From Cryptomeria japonica (taxonomy: Eukaryota > Streptophyta > Pinopsida > Cupressales > Cupressaceae), in assembly GCF_030272615.1 (NCBI RefSeq), contig NC_081415.1, positions 186,113,494-186,177,493 on the forward strand: DNA of 64,000 nucleotides, given 5' to 3'. A model generated the notes under the pieces. It saw only the letters and a list, made by a program, of their open reading frames with translations. It had not been told where the DNA came from and searched no databases. The position numbers and the translations under genes were made by a program. This document shows positions 9,733 to 20,676 of this stretch, piece after piece. Each line of letters starts with the position of its first letter. Position 1 is the stretch's first letter.

Positions 9733-12700
9733 TTGAAGGTCATTATGGCAACACAGTTATCGACTCATGTGTTGGTTAAAGATATTAAGGAACCCCAACC
9801 CAAGTTCAAGCTGCACCTGATGAAAGCTGGTGAGATCGACAAGACCGGTGCTTTATCATCTGTGCCCTCTGGTGTATTGTTGGTAGAAGATATTCGCTCC
9901 TATATTCATTGCAAGATTGAAGAACTTCGAGACAAGTTTATTCGAAGTGAGTTTAAAGGGTTTTGTGAAAATGATAATTTGAAATCAAGGTTCCTACATG
10001 TGAAGACCAAGGGTTTGGCATATGTTGTAGACTTTTTGAATCAATTTCATGGTGACTAGGTTAGATATGAATTGAGCACAGTTCATGATCATTTTTGTGG
10101 CTGGAAGATCATGTACCGATGAAGATCACAAAGGAGATGATTCGAAGAGTGACAGGGTTTAGTGCAAGCAGTGAAGCATTAACCCTAAGAACGATTTCAT
10201 CAACTAAAGTCACTCGGTTAACCAAATCCTGATGTGATAGTAGAGAAATGACTATCACTCATTTTGAGGATGCTGAAGTAAGATTTGCCTCTGTAGTGTT
10301 GGGTTACAAGGTATATCAATCAAGCCGGATGAACAGTGAGCCGAGCGGTGCCATCCATGCTGGATATAGGATTATCAAAGAAGATGCAACTTATGATATA
10401 TGTGAGATGATTCAAAGTCAGTTCATGGTGAACATGGAAAGAATAAAGAAGGATAAGAAGCAATCCTTCAAATATGGCTCTCTACTGGTATGTATATTCT
10501 TCTATGTGCTAAAATATTTTCCTGGTAAGAGTAATATAGTATGGTCATAGGAGAAACCTATCATGGTTCGGATAGGTGAAATGATTAGGGATCTGGGAGA
10601 TAAATTTGGGGAAGCAATGTGGGGATATTTCAAAGAATTCAAAAGTAGAATGCACAAGAGGGAAATAATTCCAACCGGAATAGTGTAGATATATAAGAAC
10701 AACATTTGTTTTCTTGTAGATACAGATTGTTGTATTGTCCAAGCAGTTGAACCCAGAACTTTTTGGGTTCCACCTATTGGGTATGAGGCTGCAGCAGATC
10801 TGGTTTAACTTCATATCAATATGCTTCTATCTAAACTAGTAGATTTGAAGGCAAAGAGGTTTGGAACATATGAGGAGGCAAGTTCTAAAATAAAACAAGA
10901 ACTTCAGGTGCCTATCATTAAAAGAAAAGTAATGAAAATGATTGATACCCTTGACAAGAAATATGGAGGTGAAGCATCTAGTGCCACTACCTCCATTGAT
11001 GCGAGTGAGAAAGCAAGGGTCACACCTGCAAAAGATGAAGAACTGGCCAGTGAAAAGAAGAAAGTGACAAAAACAAAACCAAAGGGCACTACAACAACTA
11101 AACCAACAACATACACAAAGGAAAAGAATCTAGGTACTCTTGTATCTTCACCAAGGAAAGATAGACCGATAGGAGTAACTTACACCAGGAAGAGAAAAAG
11201 TGACCCAAAAATTAAAGAGGATAAGAAAGAAGGTGACACTGGGTCAGATGTGGAAGTAAAAAATGTTAGAAGAAGTGAAAGGAATAAAGCTCCAACAATT
11301 GATGATATGGTGCATGGCATCAAAGAATTTGGAGGTTTGTCTGGTGTTGGAAGAAGATATTCTCTTAGTAATGATGAAGACAAGAGGAAACTTGAGGAAG
11401 ATTTGATCTGGAACTTGCCCATCATTTGTAGAACTACCAGTGAATTGTATGGCATTATTCCATTAGATTTGCTGGATAAAATTGAAGGAAGATGGAAGAC
11501 TGCTCTAGCTACTGAAAAAGAGCTCAGAATAAAAGCACTCGTGGAAGTACAACATGAATTAGATTTTGAACAAGATTCACTGGTGGCTGAAGAATGCATT
11601 CAGCATTTCAAGATAAGGAACAGAACTGGAAGAGTGGAAGTAGATGAAATTAGAGAAGTGCACGTTGAAGGTGTTGCCTTATGGAAGGAAATTATGGACC
11701 AGCAAAAGAAGGTTGAAGAAGAAATTGAACAAGAAACTAAATAGGACAAAGGGGTAGTTGTCCTTGATAAAGGAAAAGATAAAGACTCCATTGAAGGTTT
11801 TGATACATTCACTATTGAGGACATCATAGGAGATGTTGTGTCAAACATCCCCAATCTGACAACAGGTATTGAACAACCGATTCATACTTCACCGATAGAG
11901 GAAGCCGATAAAACTGAATTGTCAGGTCAAGATGAAGTGTTAGTTGAAGACATTCCTTATGAGGATACACCTCACAAAAACTTATCAACACCAAATCATA
12001 ATCTCTCTTAAGAAGGAAAAGAGGAAGAAAAGAAGATAGAGGAAGAAAAGAGAATAGAGGAAGGAAATAAGGAAGAGAAGAGAACAGAGAAAGAAAAAGA
12101 GGAAGAAAAGAAAATAGAAGAAGGAAAAGAGGAAGAGAAGAAAGTAGAGGAAGGAAAAGAGGAAGAGAATATAAAGATGACATAGTAGTGTTGGATACCC
12201 CTCTGGTAAAAATAAAATTAGATTTAGACAGGGAAAATGTAAAGCAAAAGGTAAGAATCATCATAGCAACTAGCTCAGAAGTTGAGCCCTTAAAAATTGA
12301 CAAAGGAACAGAGGAAGAAGAAGAAGGTGATTCAGCTATAGATATAAAGAAAATGACCCCTAAACAGTTGATGAAAGTCTTAGAAAAACTGAGAATCCAA
12401 GTTGAAAAGGTAAAACTAAGAGAAAAGAAAAAGAAGGCAAGAATCCTCACCGCTACCAAAACAATTCTCTCTGATCTCATCTCAGACATTGAAATTGATG
12501 ATATTGCACCCATTATTGATCAGGTGAATACTCTAGTTAAAGAAATCATTTCAGAGGCAACCGATCTAGAGAAGGTTTCTATAAGACAATATGAAACAAA
12601 GCAAGGAGATAACCTAATGGAACATATATCAATTAGAAAAGTTTCTCTATCAACCAGAATAGAAGTTAAGACCACACTACAGCAAGTTGGTCAACTCCTA

Positions 12701-13107
12701 GTGAAATCTTCATACTTTCATGTCTTAATCAAATATTTGGATGATAACAAAAATCAGATTCAAAAGGAGATTTAGGATCTGGTACACTCATTTGATCCTC
12801 TTAGTAGTTCAACATCAACTTTCACTAGAAAAGTCAAAATGCTCAATCATCAACTCAGAAAGTTGAAAGATGAAGAAGACAAAAGAAGTCTTAGCATGTT
12901 AGAGCTCTAGTTCTATTTAGCACCAATTATAGACTTCTTGCAACTGAACATTAAAGAGGCAAACCACTTAATTCATGCACTTGACTGCAAGACAGTTGAC
13001 GATATGGAGGTCTTCATTGCAGTATTACATGGCCACTTTACTACCCTAAAACAAATTCAATCTTCATGGGAATCTTCTTTAAAAGTTGCTCAAGAAACCT
13101 TTAAATA
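9733..13107 (+). pseudogene. Long degenerate ORF of the outer LTR element
   Basis: A broken gene of about 1,100 codons between a Gag remnant and a 3' LTR. It opens at the ATG after 9742 (MATQLSTHVLVKDI) and runs to 10,059. It then continues with frameshifts and stops through 10,248-10,550, 10,821-11,744 and 12,188-13,107. The 10,080-10,700 part is homologous to the protein at 6-950. From about 11,000 it is strongly charged: Lys/Thr-rich, then Lys/Glu-rich (11,990-12,180 is almost all Glu and Lys codons). It ends in a probable coiled-coil (LMKVLEKLRIQVEKVKLREK; LVHSFDPL... LNHQLRKLKDEE). The position fits the extra ORF found between pol and the 3' LTR in some plant retrotransposons. No catalytic motif is visible and the function is unknown. 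Confidence 0.5.
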
Positions 13108-13262
13108 ATTTTTTCCTTTATTTTGAAAAATCATTTTCGATAGTCTTTGCCATTGATGGCAAAAGGGGGAATTTTGGCTTTTATGGAGTCTTGTCAGGAA
13201 CAAGGGCCATGGGACCGACACAATAGTTTGTAGAATTTGCCACCAATGCCAAAGGGGGAGTT
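13108..13262 (+). promoter_or_regulatory. Untranslated region and polypurine tract of outer element
   Basis: AT-rich leader followed by two phrases of the type ATGGCAAAAGGGGGA / ATGCCAAAGGGGGAG. The second (13,251-13,260) abuts the LTR start and is the likely plus-strand primer. Confidence 0.6.
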
Positions 13263-13311
13263 TGTTGGCATTCTGATGCAATTTTGTATGACTGATAAAT
13301 GATATGGTTGT
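13263..13311 (+). repeat. 3' LTR of outer element, first 49 bp
   Basis: Begins TGTTGGCATTCTGATGC right after the polypurine tract. It is interrupted after 13,311 by the Tat-like insertion and continues at 29,482. Confidence 0.65.
13307..13311. repeat. Target-site duplication GTTGT, left copy
   Basis: GTTGT directly precedes the LTR start TGTATATGG; the same five bases follow the other LTR at 29,477-29,481. Confidence 0.9.
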
Positions 13312-14076
13312 TGTATATGGTGAAAATGGATAACAATAATAATGATATTGAAAGGCTAAATGAATTCAACCACAAAACCCTAGCCTAACAACAACAAAGA
13401 TCCACCATAACATATGAAGATTACCTAAGACAATGCAAATCAAACGAAATCACAAAGATTATACCATCACATGTCCAATAGGGTTTTGATCTCCATTCTT
13501 CCTATCTCCATTGATCTTGCTTGATATATTTGCTCTCAGATTTTATGTGCACAAGAGCTCAACAAAGACCAGAATGTGGTTGCAAGTAGGATCGTAATGT
13601 AGTCAAGTGCATAAAAGATGATTAGGGTTTGATAATGAAGGAAGCATCTCTTTATATAGAAGACACAATAAGAAATGGAGGGATAAGATTGAGAGGTGTA
13701 AAAGGAGGTCAGCTATGATTAGAGGGTAGGTAAAAGAAATAATAAAATAATGAAAGGGATAGGTAGTGTATGAATTAAGAGATGAATGACATGTGTCATG
13801 GGTAGAAAAGGTTAATGAATTAATTAAATAAATAAAGATTTATTTAATTAATAGAAGAAGTGGGATAATTAAATAAATAAGATATTTATTTAATTTTAGA
13901 AAAAGGATAATTTAAATAAATAAATGTATTTATTTAAATGAGAAATAAGGCTAGAAGAGGATAAATGAATTAATTAAATAAATAAAGATTTATTTAATTA
14001 ATAGAAGAATTAAGCTTACATAATTAAATAAATAAAATATTTATTTAATTAGATTGGACAATTTTAGGTGTCTACA
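13312..14076 (-). repeat. 3' LTR of Tat-like element
   Basis: 765 bp. Read on the minus strand it starts TGTAGACACCTAAAATTG after the polypurine tract and ends CCATATACA. It is identical in length to the 5' LTR and differs from it at 8 positions (6 transitions, 2 transversions by my reading). Confidence 0.95.
13815..14052. repeat. Five AT-rich palindromes in U3 of the LTR
   Basis: Five imperfect palindromes of the form ATTAAATAAAT...ATTTATTTAAT lie near 13,817, 13,866, 13,909, 13,965 and 14,019. Each can form a stem of about 12-15 bp with a loop of a few bases. The same array is in the other LTR (29,215-29,452). They lie in the U3 part, upstream of the TATA box on the minus strand. Confidence 0.85.
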
Positions 14077-14090
14077 TTTTGCCCCTCTTT
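14077..14090 (-). promoter_or_regulatory. Polypurine tract of Tat-like element
   Basis: Minus-strand AAAGAGGGGCAAAA directly next to the 3' LTR start. It is the expected primer for plus-strand DNA synthesis and fixes the element's orientation. Confidence 0.85.
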
Positions 14091-14324
14091 GAGACAATGC
14101 GGCTTGTCGCGTTGTTTCAAAGAAGATAAGATGAAGTGATACAAATTTGCCCCAAGATGGGAATGATATGCCCCCTTGAGAGATTGGATGAAAAAATGTC
14201 TGAAAAGATCACAGACAATCTCTCGATAAGAAGGAACGGCTAGAATGGACTGACCAGATAAAGTGACAAAGTCACAGGATAAAGAAGACTGACTTGGGAG
14301 ATGAGGGCTAGGGCTAGGGTAGTC

Positions 14325-14332
14325 TATAAGAT
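14325..14332 (+). promoter_or_regulatory. Possible TATA box of antisense PMD gene
   Basis: TATAAGAT, about 90 bp upstream of the ATG at 14,423, followed by an A/C-rich leader. The spacing suits a plant Pol II promoter with a short 5' UTR. No transcript evidence is available. Confidence 0.4.
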
Positions 14333-14605
14333 AGACCACAGGGGAAATACATCCTCATTGTCATCTACACATCCACAAGAGCAGAGTGCAGAGTGAAAGT
14401 AGAGTAGCAGCAGTCAGCAGCGATGGCCTTTGTTCACAGATTCGACCGCGATCGCCGATTTCAGAGGCCAGCAGAGGCAGGAGAGCCGGTAAGTACCACA
14501 AAACCTCCTTGTACTTTGATGCATTTATTGTTGTCATTAATGCATGGTAGATAGGGCAATAAATGCACTTAGAATAGGGTCCAAAAAATGTCCAAAAATG
14601 TCCAG

Positions 14606-14875
14606 GTGCGTCTATGCTCGTGAAGCGCGTTTGTGTTTGTGCCAGGTGCGTCTGTGATGGAAACCACGTCTATGCCAAATGCAGCCGCATTTGTGATGTG
14701 TAGGCGTGTCTGTGCCAAGAAGGCACGTCTATGTCACCTAAGCGCAACTGTGCAGAGCATAGGCACGTCTATGTTTGTCAGGCACGTCTATGTTTTTCAG
14801 GCGTGTCTGTGTAGTCTTCAAGCACATTTATGTCAGGTAAGCACGTTTGTGTCCAAAAAATGTGAATTTGTGTCT
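14606..14875 (+). repeat. GCGTCTRTG-type motif array in PMD intron
   Basis: About 14 loose copies of a 9-11 bp core (GCGTCTATG, GCGTCTGTG, GCACGTCTATG, GCGTGTCTGTG, GCGTTTGTG) are spaced about 18-22 bp apart. The same core, on the other strand, fills two blocks of the gag-pol leader. It lies in sense orientation for the PMD gene. Confidence 0.85.
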
Positions 14876-14978
14876 TTTAGGTCAAATTGGCAGTTCTGTG
14901 ATGAACATACGCTATCGATTGGATAAATTGCTGAGAGGATACACTCAAACAGGTCCTCTAGGGAAGACTAGAATAGAT

Positions 14979-15221
14979 CAAGGCACTTTGTGATGAACAG
15001 TGAGTACCAAGATATAGTACTTTGTGATGAATAGGGAGTACTAAAATATGAGCAGCACTTTGTGATGAACAGTGAGTGCCAAACACCTAGTACTTTGTGA
15101 TGAACAGGGAGTACCACTAGGATAGAAGCAACACTTTGTAATGAACAATGAGTGTCACTAGGATAGAATGCCATATGCATTTAGATAAAAAGTAGCATTT
15201 TGTGATAAACAGGGAATGCCA
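14979..15221 (+). repeat. Six copies of CACTTTGTGATGAACAGTGA unit
   Basis: Units start near 14,981, 15,019, 15,055, 15,091, 15,131 and 15,196, each like CACTTTGTGATGAACAGTGA followed by GTACC or GTGCC. Starts alternate CACTTT/TACTTT. The array ends just upstream of the branch and acceptor region of the PMD intron. Confidence 0.85.
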
Positions 15222-17196
15222 CGATGACTGACATGATTGATTTACTTGACTGCAGGAGTATTTGCCTATGTTGGAGTCATGGGAGAGATTCCCATCGACT
15301 CAGAGGTTGCGACCTGAGCTGACAGCCGAGGAGCAAGCTGTGATCAAGGCTATGGGATTGAGACATGTGCTGTATGTACCTAAGTTTCAGGTGAACATGG
15401 GACTGTTGACTGCAGTGGCGGAGAGATGGCACTCTGAGACTTGTACGTTCCATTTGTCGATGGGGGAGATGACAGTCACCCTCGAGGATGTATATAGGAT
15501 TTTGAGGATAGCGATCAACGGAGAGCTGATCCCATATGATCGAGATGGAGATATGGAGGCCCTGAGATGAGTGTTCCAGGACCTAGGATTGGAGATGAGG
15601 GCAGGGCACGTGGCTTGGGACACTATGACTGCTACAGGATTGGCATTGCCAGCAATGATAGGAGGAGCAATCAGTGGGTTCCTGTGTCTTGATAGAGTGA
15701 CACGGGGGTTGGCTATAGGCTGGGGAGGTGCACTAGAGACACTGGTGACACATCACACCAGATATGCTTGGGGACCGTGTGTGCTGGCAGACCTCTACTA
15801 TGAGCTGCATTAGTTTGTATACCATGGATCAGTGGGATTCGGCTACGGGGTGACATTGTTGCAGGTGTGGGCTTATGAGTATCTGCCAGTGACGAGACCG
15901 ATACACTTCAGAGGCAGAGGTCATGGATGCATTTTTGTTCACTTATACGACATGATCACGTCGCAACCACGGATTGGCAGGCTAGAGCATTAGCGGCGGG
16001 TGATGGATGACATTGACATGGTCATATGGAGGCCATACCTGGGATGCGAGCAGTGGGAGGACGATGTGGTAGAGCTTCCCTACACCTTTTGGAGTAGGTA
16101 CCTGATTGGGCGGACACCCTATGTACTGGAGAGGCAGTTAGTGGACAGGGTTGGCAGGCAGTTTGGCAGGATTCAGCAGATGCCACGAGGTTCAAGCATG
16201 TATGCATGGACTGTGAGAGATCAAGTGCAGTTTGGGCCCCTGTTATCATATGATCAGGCTGTTACACAGCTTGTAGAGATGGTGCCCCTACCCTGGGACA
16301 TGTGGCCAGAGATTGAGGATGTTGGCATGGATGTTGAGTACACAGCATACTAGGCCGAGCATCCATTCCCACGCCTGACGGATCCAGGAGAGCCATTAGA
16401 TGGAGATGGTGGTGGGGATGATGATGATGGTGGAGCTGATGGGGGAAGAGGTTGATGGAGGAGGAGGGGAGCAGTTGGAGAGAGGAGGGTTGCACTGCAG
16501 AGGGAGGGTGGAGAGGATAGGCAGGCTCGGGTGGTGAGGGGTCACGGTGGATTGCCGCTACAGGTGCTAGCAGCACAGGGTCCCAGACAGGTGCAGGTAT
16601 AGGGACAGGGACAGATACAGGGATAGGTACCAGTATAGGCACCAGTATAGGCACAAGAATAGGGGCAGGCACCCGTACAGGGGGAGCCACAGGCAGAGCC
16701 ATAGGGTGCTTATGCAGAGGAAGATGAGCTGATGGAGCTGAGGGAGATTTGCCAGGGACAAGCAGATGAGATCCAGGAGTTGGAGAGAGAGAGGGATAGG
16801 CTTAGGAGGTGGCTCTGAGATACTGAGCGAGAGTGAGACCAGGCCATTCAGCGCTACACAGAGGCTAAGACAGCACTAAGGGCTGGAAGACAAGCAGCAA
16901 AGGACACAAGGGCTGGATATGCCTACGTTCTGCAGGAAGGGGAGGAGATTGCCTATTGGCGGGATCTCTATTATGGTGCAATGCCAAGGGCTCAGCAGGC
17001 AAGGAGCTTCCATAGACCATCGCGGACAGCGACAGCTACGGGAGGGAGCCGAAGGAGACAGGCATCGAGTGGTGGGGTTATGGGTCCTCCACCACCACCA
17101 GATAGAGGGGACAGGAGGGATGATCCTAGGGCAGGTCCTTCAGGGGCTCAGATTCCATCGAGGCCAGGCGGCTCTGAGGGAGGGAGTTCATCATAG

Positions 17197-18907
17197 CCAT
17201 AGAGGGCTCCATATGTATCAGTATTGTACCATTTTTGTATGATGATGTAGACACCCTCGGGTGATTGTAGCCATATGATTTTTTTTTTTTGACATCATTG
17301 TATCATGACACTTTATGATATATATATGAGATGATTCATCTTTGTGGTAGCTATATGCATGTGTACCTATGTGATGAGATGTGCTTATGTGATGTTGTTT
17401 TATGTGATGCTTATGATATGGATGCAAATATGTACATGATACAATGCAATATATTTTTTTTTGTTCTTTTATGTTTTATATGTGTATGCATGATGCAAAT
17501 GTGAATGTATGTAATGCAGATGAATATGATAATGCAAATGTAAATTGTGCTAACAGGTGTTGTGTGCAGGATGTGATGCAGTTGGGATATCTATATGTAT
17601 GTATGAAATGCTTATATGTGGTAATGCAGGTGCAACTACATGAAATGCAAATGTTTTTGGTGTGTCATTATACTCAGTCATGTGATAGCAGGCTACGCGG
17701 ACTCGAGAAGGATGATGGAGGTCAATCAAGAAATGGGGATGAAAGAGAGAAGATATGAAAGTGAAAGAGCTTCTTGTGCGTTATCATCATTGAGCTTTAT
17801 TATGGCAAGTAGGTTATGACAATCGAGGCATATGCTCGACCTAGAAAGTCATTGTACCTGTTTGCATGGAGATAAGACAGTCACAAACAAAGAATGCCCT
17901 AGTTCATACTAGACTCACAGTGTCCTCATATCCTTGGACAAGTCATAGCATTACTAAAAGACAATCCACAAACAGCAAATACAAATAGGTGACGATACCC
18001 CATCCTCGCCTTTCTAGTCAAAGACATCCTGGAGATAGAATCTCTAGTCAGAGACATCCTAGAAAAGCTAAAAGACATGTCACCAAAAAAGATGAAATCA
18101 AAAGAAAAGCAAGACTCGACACCAACATCCACTGTAGCCCTCAAGTTTAGTGTCTCTTGTCACTTGTATAAGTCTTATTTGATTGTGGTCACAATGTTTA
18201 CTTTCACAAAAAGGATAGATAGCACTGAACCATATGTTGTCTGAGTCTGTTGAAAGATTTGATTTGTTGAAGCCCATTGTTGCTACTGTGTCTCATCTGA
18301 AACTGACTGAATCCATGAAACTGATACTTTATTGCAGAGAAGATGAAACTTTATTGCGGATTTGTGATGCAGATGTTGCTTTATTGTGGATTGTGCGCTG
18401 ATAGACTGAAGAAAGCTGGAAGAAACTGTACTCCTCGAAACATGTGATGTTCTCAGTTCCACACCTATCACTAGATGTAGGATTTGCCTTAGCCACAAAT
18501 AGGATCTGATTTATTATGAATGGAAAGGGGTGAAAAGGGACGTTTATTATGAATGGCTAACCAATCTTAGGTAGATCAATAACAAGCCATGATGGGATTG
18601 GGTAAATTTATTATGGATGAATAGGTCATGAGTGTGTGCAAAGTGAAAGGATGAAAAAGAATCCTGAAGGAGGGAGGAGCAATGTCTCTACGCATGGCGC
18701 TGGTAACCCAGTTTTCACCATGGTACTTGCCCAGGGCGCCACCGAAGTGGTTTTGACCATTGGACAAAATTATTTCTCTTTACTTTTTTCGATTTTTCAA
18801 TGTTTTTTGTGTCACAAGGCGCCTGTTTGCCAGGTTTTCACCAAATAACAATTTTTTTTGTTTTATAATTTTTTTGTATTTTTTTATTTTTTTTTGTATT
18901 TTTGAAA
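17197..18907. other. Region between PMD and integrase ends, no gene
   Basis: The 3' ends of two convergent genes meet here. 17,320-17,660 is rich in loose ATGCAAATG/ATGATGC phrases and T runs. 17,700-18,700 is unique-looking, with near-repeats such as TTTATTATGAATGG at about 18,510-18,620 and CTTTATTGCGGA at about 18,328-18,395. 18,845-18,905 is T-rich. No open frame here resembles a protein family. Both transcripts probably end in this stretch. Confidence 0.5.
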
Positions 18908-20052
18908 TTAGGATACTCTGAAGAGATATGTGTAGAACCTGCGAAGGTTCATGTTGTTGATAGGATCCTCCAAAGGTTCACCTTCTGTAGTTGAGAGCTG
19001 ATATGCCCCAGATCCATATGCTGCTGTAATGATGTAAGGACCAAGCCAATTTGGTTCGAACTTGCCCTTCTTCTCTCTGTCTTGCTGATTTTTGGGATTT
19101 TCTCTGAGAACCAAATCACCTACCTCAAATGTGCGAGGCTTGACCTTGTGATTGTAGCTGTGACTCATTCGTTGTTGGTAAGCCTTGAGATGATTAAAAG
19201 CAGTTTGTCTTCGTTCATCCAATAGTTCTAGTTCTTGTAAGCGAAAGACCCTATAGTCTTCATCACTGATGATGTTTTGTAAAGAGACCGTAAAGAGGGT
19301 AGCTCGACCTCAATAGACAAGATGGCTTCAGTGCCATAGACAAGTGAATAGGGTGTAGCTCCTATAGGTGTGCGGACACTTGTGCGGTATGCCCAAAGTG
19401 CAGGATTAAGTTGGATATGCCAATTACGGCCAGCGTCGTCAACTGTCTTTTTGAGGATTTTAAGGATTGTTTTATTAAACGCCTCAGCTTGACCATTACC
19501 TTGGGGGTAATATGGCATGGAGAAATGATGTGAAATATGGAAGTGGTCACAGAGTTCACGAACATCCTGATTTTTCAAGGGACTCCCGTTATCAGTGATA
19601 ATGGAAATAGAAATACCGTATCGGCAAATGATATAGTTGAGGATGAATGTAGAAATTTTTTTTCCAGTGACTTGTGTGAGAGGCATGGCTTTGATCCATT
19701 TTGTGAAATACTCTGTGGCAGTGATAATGAATTTATGACCATTGGAAGAAGGAGGGTGAATCTTGCCTATGAGATCGAGTCCCCACTGACAAAAGGGCCA
19801 AGGAGACACAATTGGTTGAAGTTCTTATGCTGGTGCATGTATGAGGTCTCCATGAATTTGACATTGCTTACATTTCTTGACAAATTGATATGAGTCTTTT
19901 TCCATATTGGGTCAGTAATATCCAATCCTGATGAGTTTCTTGGCTAAGGTAGAACCACTAGCATGTGGACCACATATCACTTCATGTACTTCATGTAACG
20001 CAATCTGAGCTTCGTCACTTTCTAAACATCTAAGAAGAGTGCCATCTAGACC
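18908..20052 (-). pseudogene. Integrase domain of Tat-like pol
   Basis: Inserts the element's DNA into the genome. In order: an N-terminal zinc-binding region (ALHEVHEVICGPH ... KKCKQCQ), then the catalytic core with D in GLDLIGKI, D in ITDNG and E in GQAEAFNK. The second D and the E are 35 residues apart, the canonical D-35-E. The C-terminal part has FEVGDLVLRENPKN, GKFEPNWLGPYII and the end LRRFYTYLF at 18,908. A one-base deletion near 19,281 (within minus-strand TCTCTTTACAA) shifts the frame between core and C-terminus. A TGA interrupts GYY*PNMEK, where the family has Trp. The catalytic residues are kept, but the protein would be truncated. Confidence 0.9.
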
Positions 20053-20676
20053 TCACCGGTATAGGATATTAGCTAAAATGACATATCGAGAGGATTGGCG
20101 AATGAAAGTGCGATGTTGGTTATTTGATAGATCAGGAGGTAGGGTATTGTCACGAAGGTATGTGAAAATGGAACCATATAACTGGGACTCGGGACCAACA
20201 ACACATATCATCTCAGTAGGAATGATTTCGTATGAAGGAACCAAAAGGTTATCCACCAAGAACTCATAACAGGTCTCGTTTGGAGGTAGATCAATCAGTG
20301 AAGCAATTGTAGCCATGGCATCTACGGCGCGATTCTGCTCTCTTGGTATCTGCTCAAAGTCTATCTTTGTGAAGTGTTGTTTCAGGTCATCCACCATTTA
20401 TTTATAAGGCATTAATTTTTCATCTTTTGTTTGGTAATCATCAGTTGCTTGATGGATGACAAGTTGAGAGTCCCCAAAAACATGAAGTTCCTGGATCTTC
20501 CACTAAACTGCAATTCGTAGTCCTGTTGTTAATGCCTCATATTCCACTATATTGTTAGTGCAAGGAAATGATAAGCGGTATGATTTTGGTATAGAATCCC
20601 CTTGAGGAGTTATAAAGAGGATGCCGACTCCTGCCCCATGCTATGTGTATGAGCCGTCCAAGTACAATTGCCATGG
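20053..20676 (-). pseudogene. Second (archaeal-type) RNase H domain of Tat-like pol
   Basis: An additional RNase H after the ordinary one marks the Tat lineage. It reads WQLYLDGSYT, then HGAGVGILFITPQGD, CTNNIVEYEALTTGL, ELHVFGDSQLVIHQ and REQNRAVDAMATIA. The acidic quartet (D of DGS, E of VEYEAL, D of GDSQL, D of VDAM) is complete. Stops after SYT and RIAV are TAG where relatives have Gln; one at 20,398-20,400 (TAA) also fits Gln. The domain would remove or process the RNA strand during reverse transcription; how it divides work with the first RNase H is not visible from sequence. Confidence 0.85.

Larger units (their letters stand above)
14489..15255 (+). other. Intron of the PMD gene
   Basis: A 767-bp interval bounded by GTAAGT and TTGACTGCAG. 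It joins two frames in phase 0. It contains two repeat arrays (14,606-14,875 and 14,979-15,221) described separately. Confidence 0.7.
14423..17196 (+). pseudogene. Plant mobile domain (PMD) gene, antisense to gag-pol, two exons
   Basis: Exon 1 is 14,423-14,488 (22 codons from MAFVHRFDRDRRF), ending GAGCCG|GTAAGT. Exon 2 starts after TGCAG at 15,256 and continues in phase. Exon 2 stays in one frame for about 647 codons with no frameshift. The PMD (PF10536, as in MAIN/MAIL1 and many transposon proteins) covers roughly the first 370 codons; hallmarks are LLTAVAERWHSETCTFHL, GEMTVTLEDVYRIL, WGPCVLADLYYEL, LLQVWAYEYLPV and VIWRPYLG. A Gly/Gln/Pro-rich linker, a coiled coil (ELREICQGQADEIQELERER) and a basic Pro/Gly-rich tail follow. 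Thirteen premature stops are all TAG or TGA and each fits CAG or CGA with one C to T. Base composition is G-rich, unlike AT-rich gag-pol, which suggests capture. The true end may be the TAG at 17,194 or one slightly later. Confidence 0.85.

Noticed and set aside
11180-12513. Ser/Leu/Phe-rich minus-strand frames
   Set aside because: Antisense of the Lys/Glu-rich ORF.
16262-16761. Minus-strand Pro/Val-rich and Leu-rich frames
   Set aside because: Shadows of the Gln/Gly-rich linker of the PMD gene.
15256-17196. A code in which TAG and TGA are sense codons, or U-to-C RNA editing restoring CAG and CGA
   Set aside because: Neighbouring genes use all stops normally, and U-to-C editing is known from organelles of some land plants, not from nuclear transposons. 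DNA deamination is the simpler reason.
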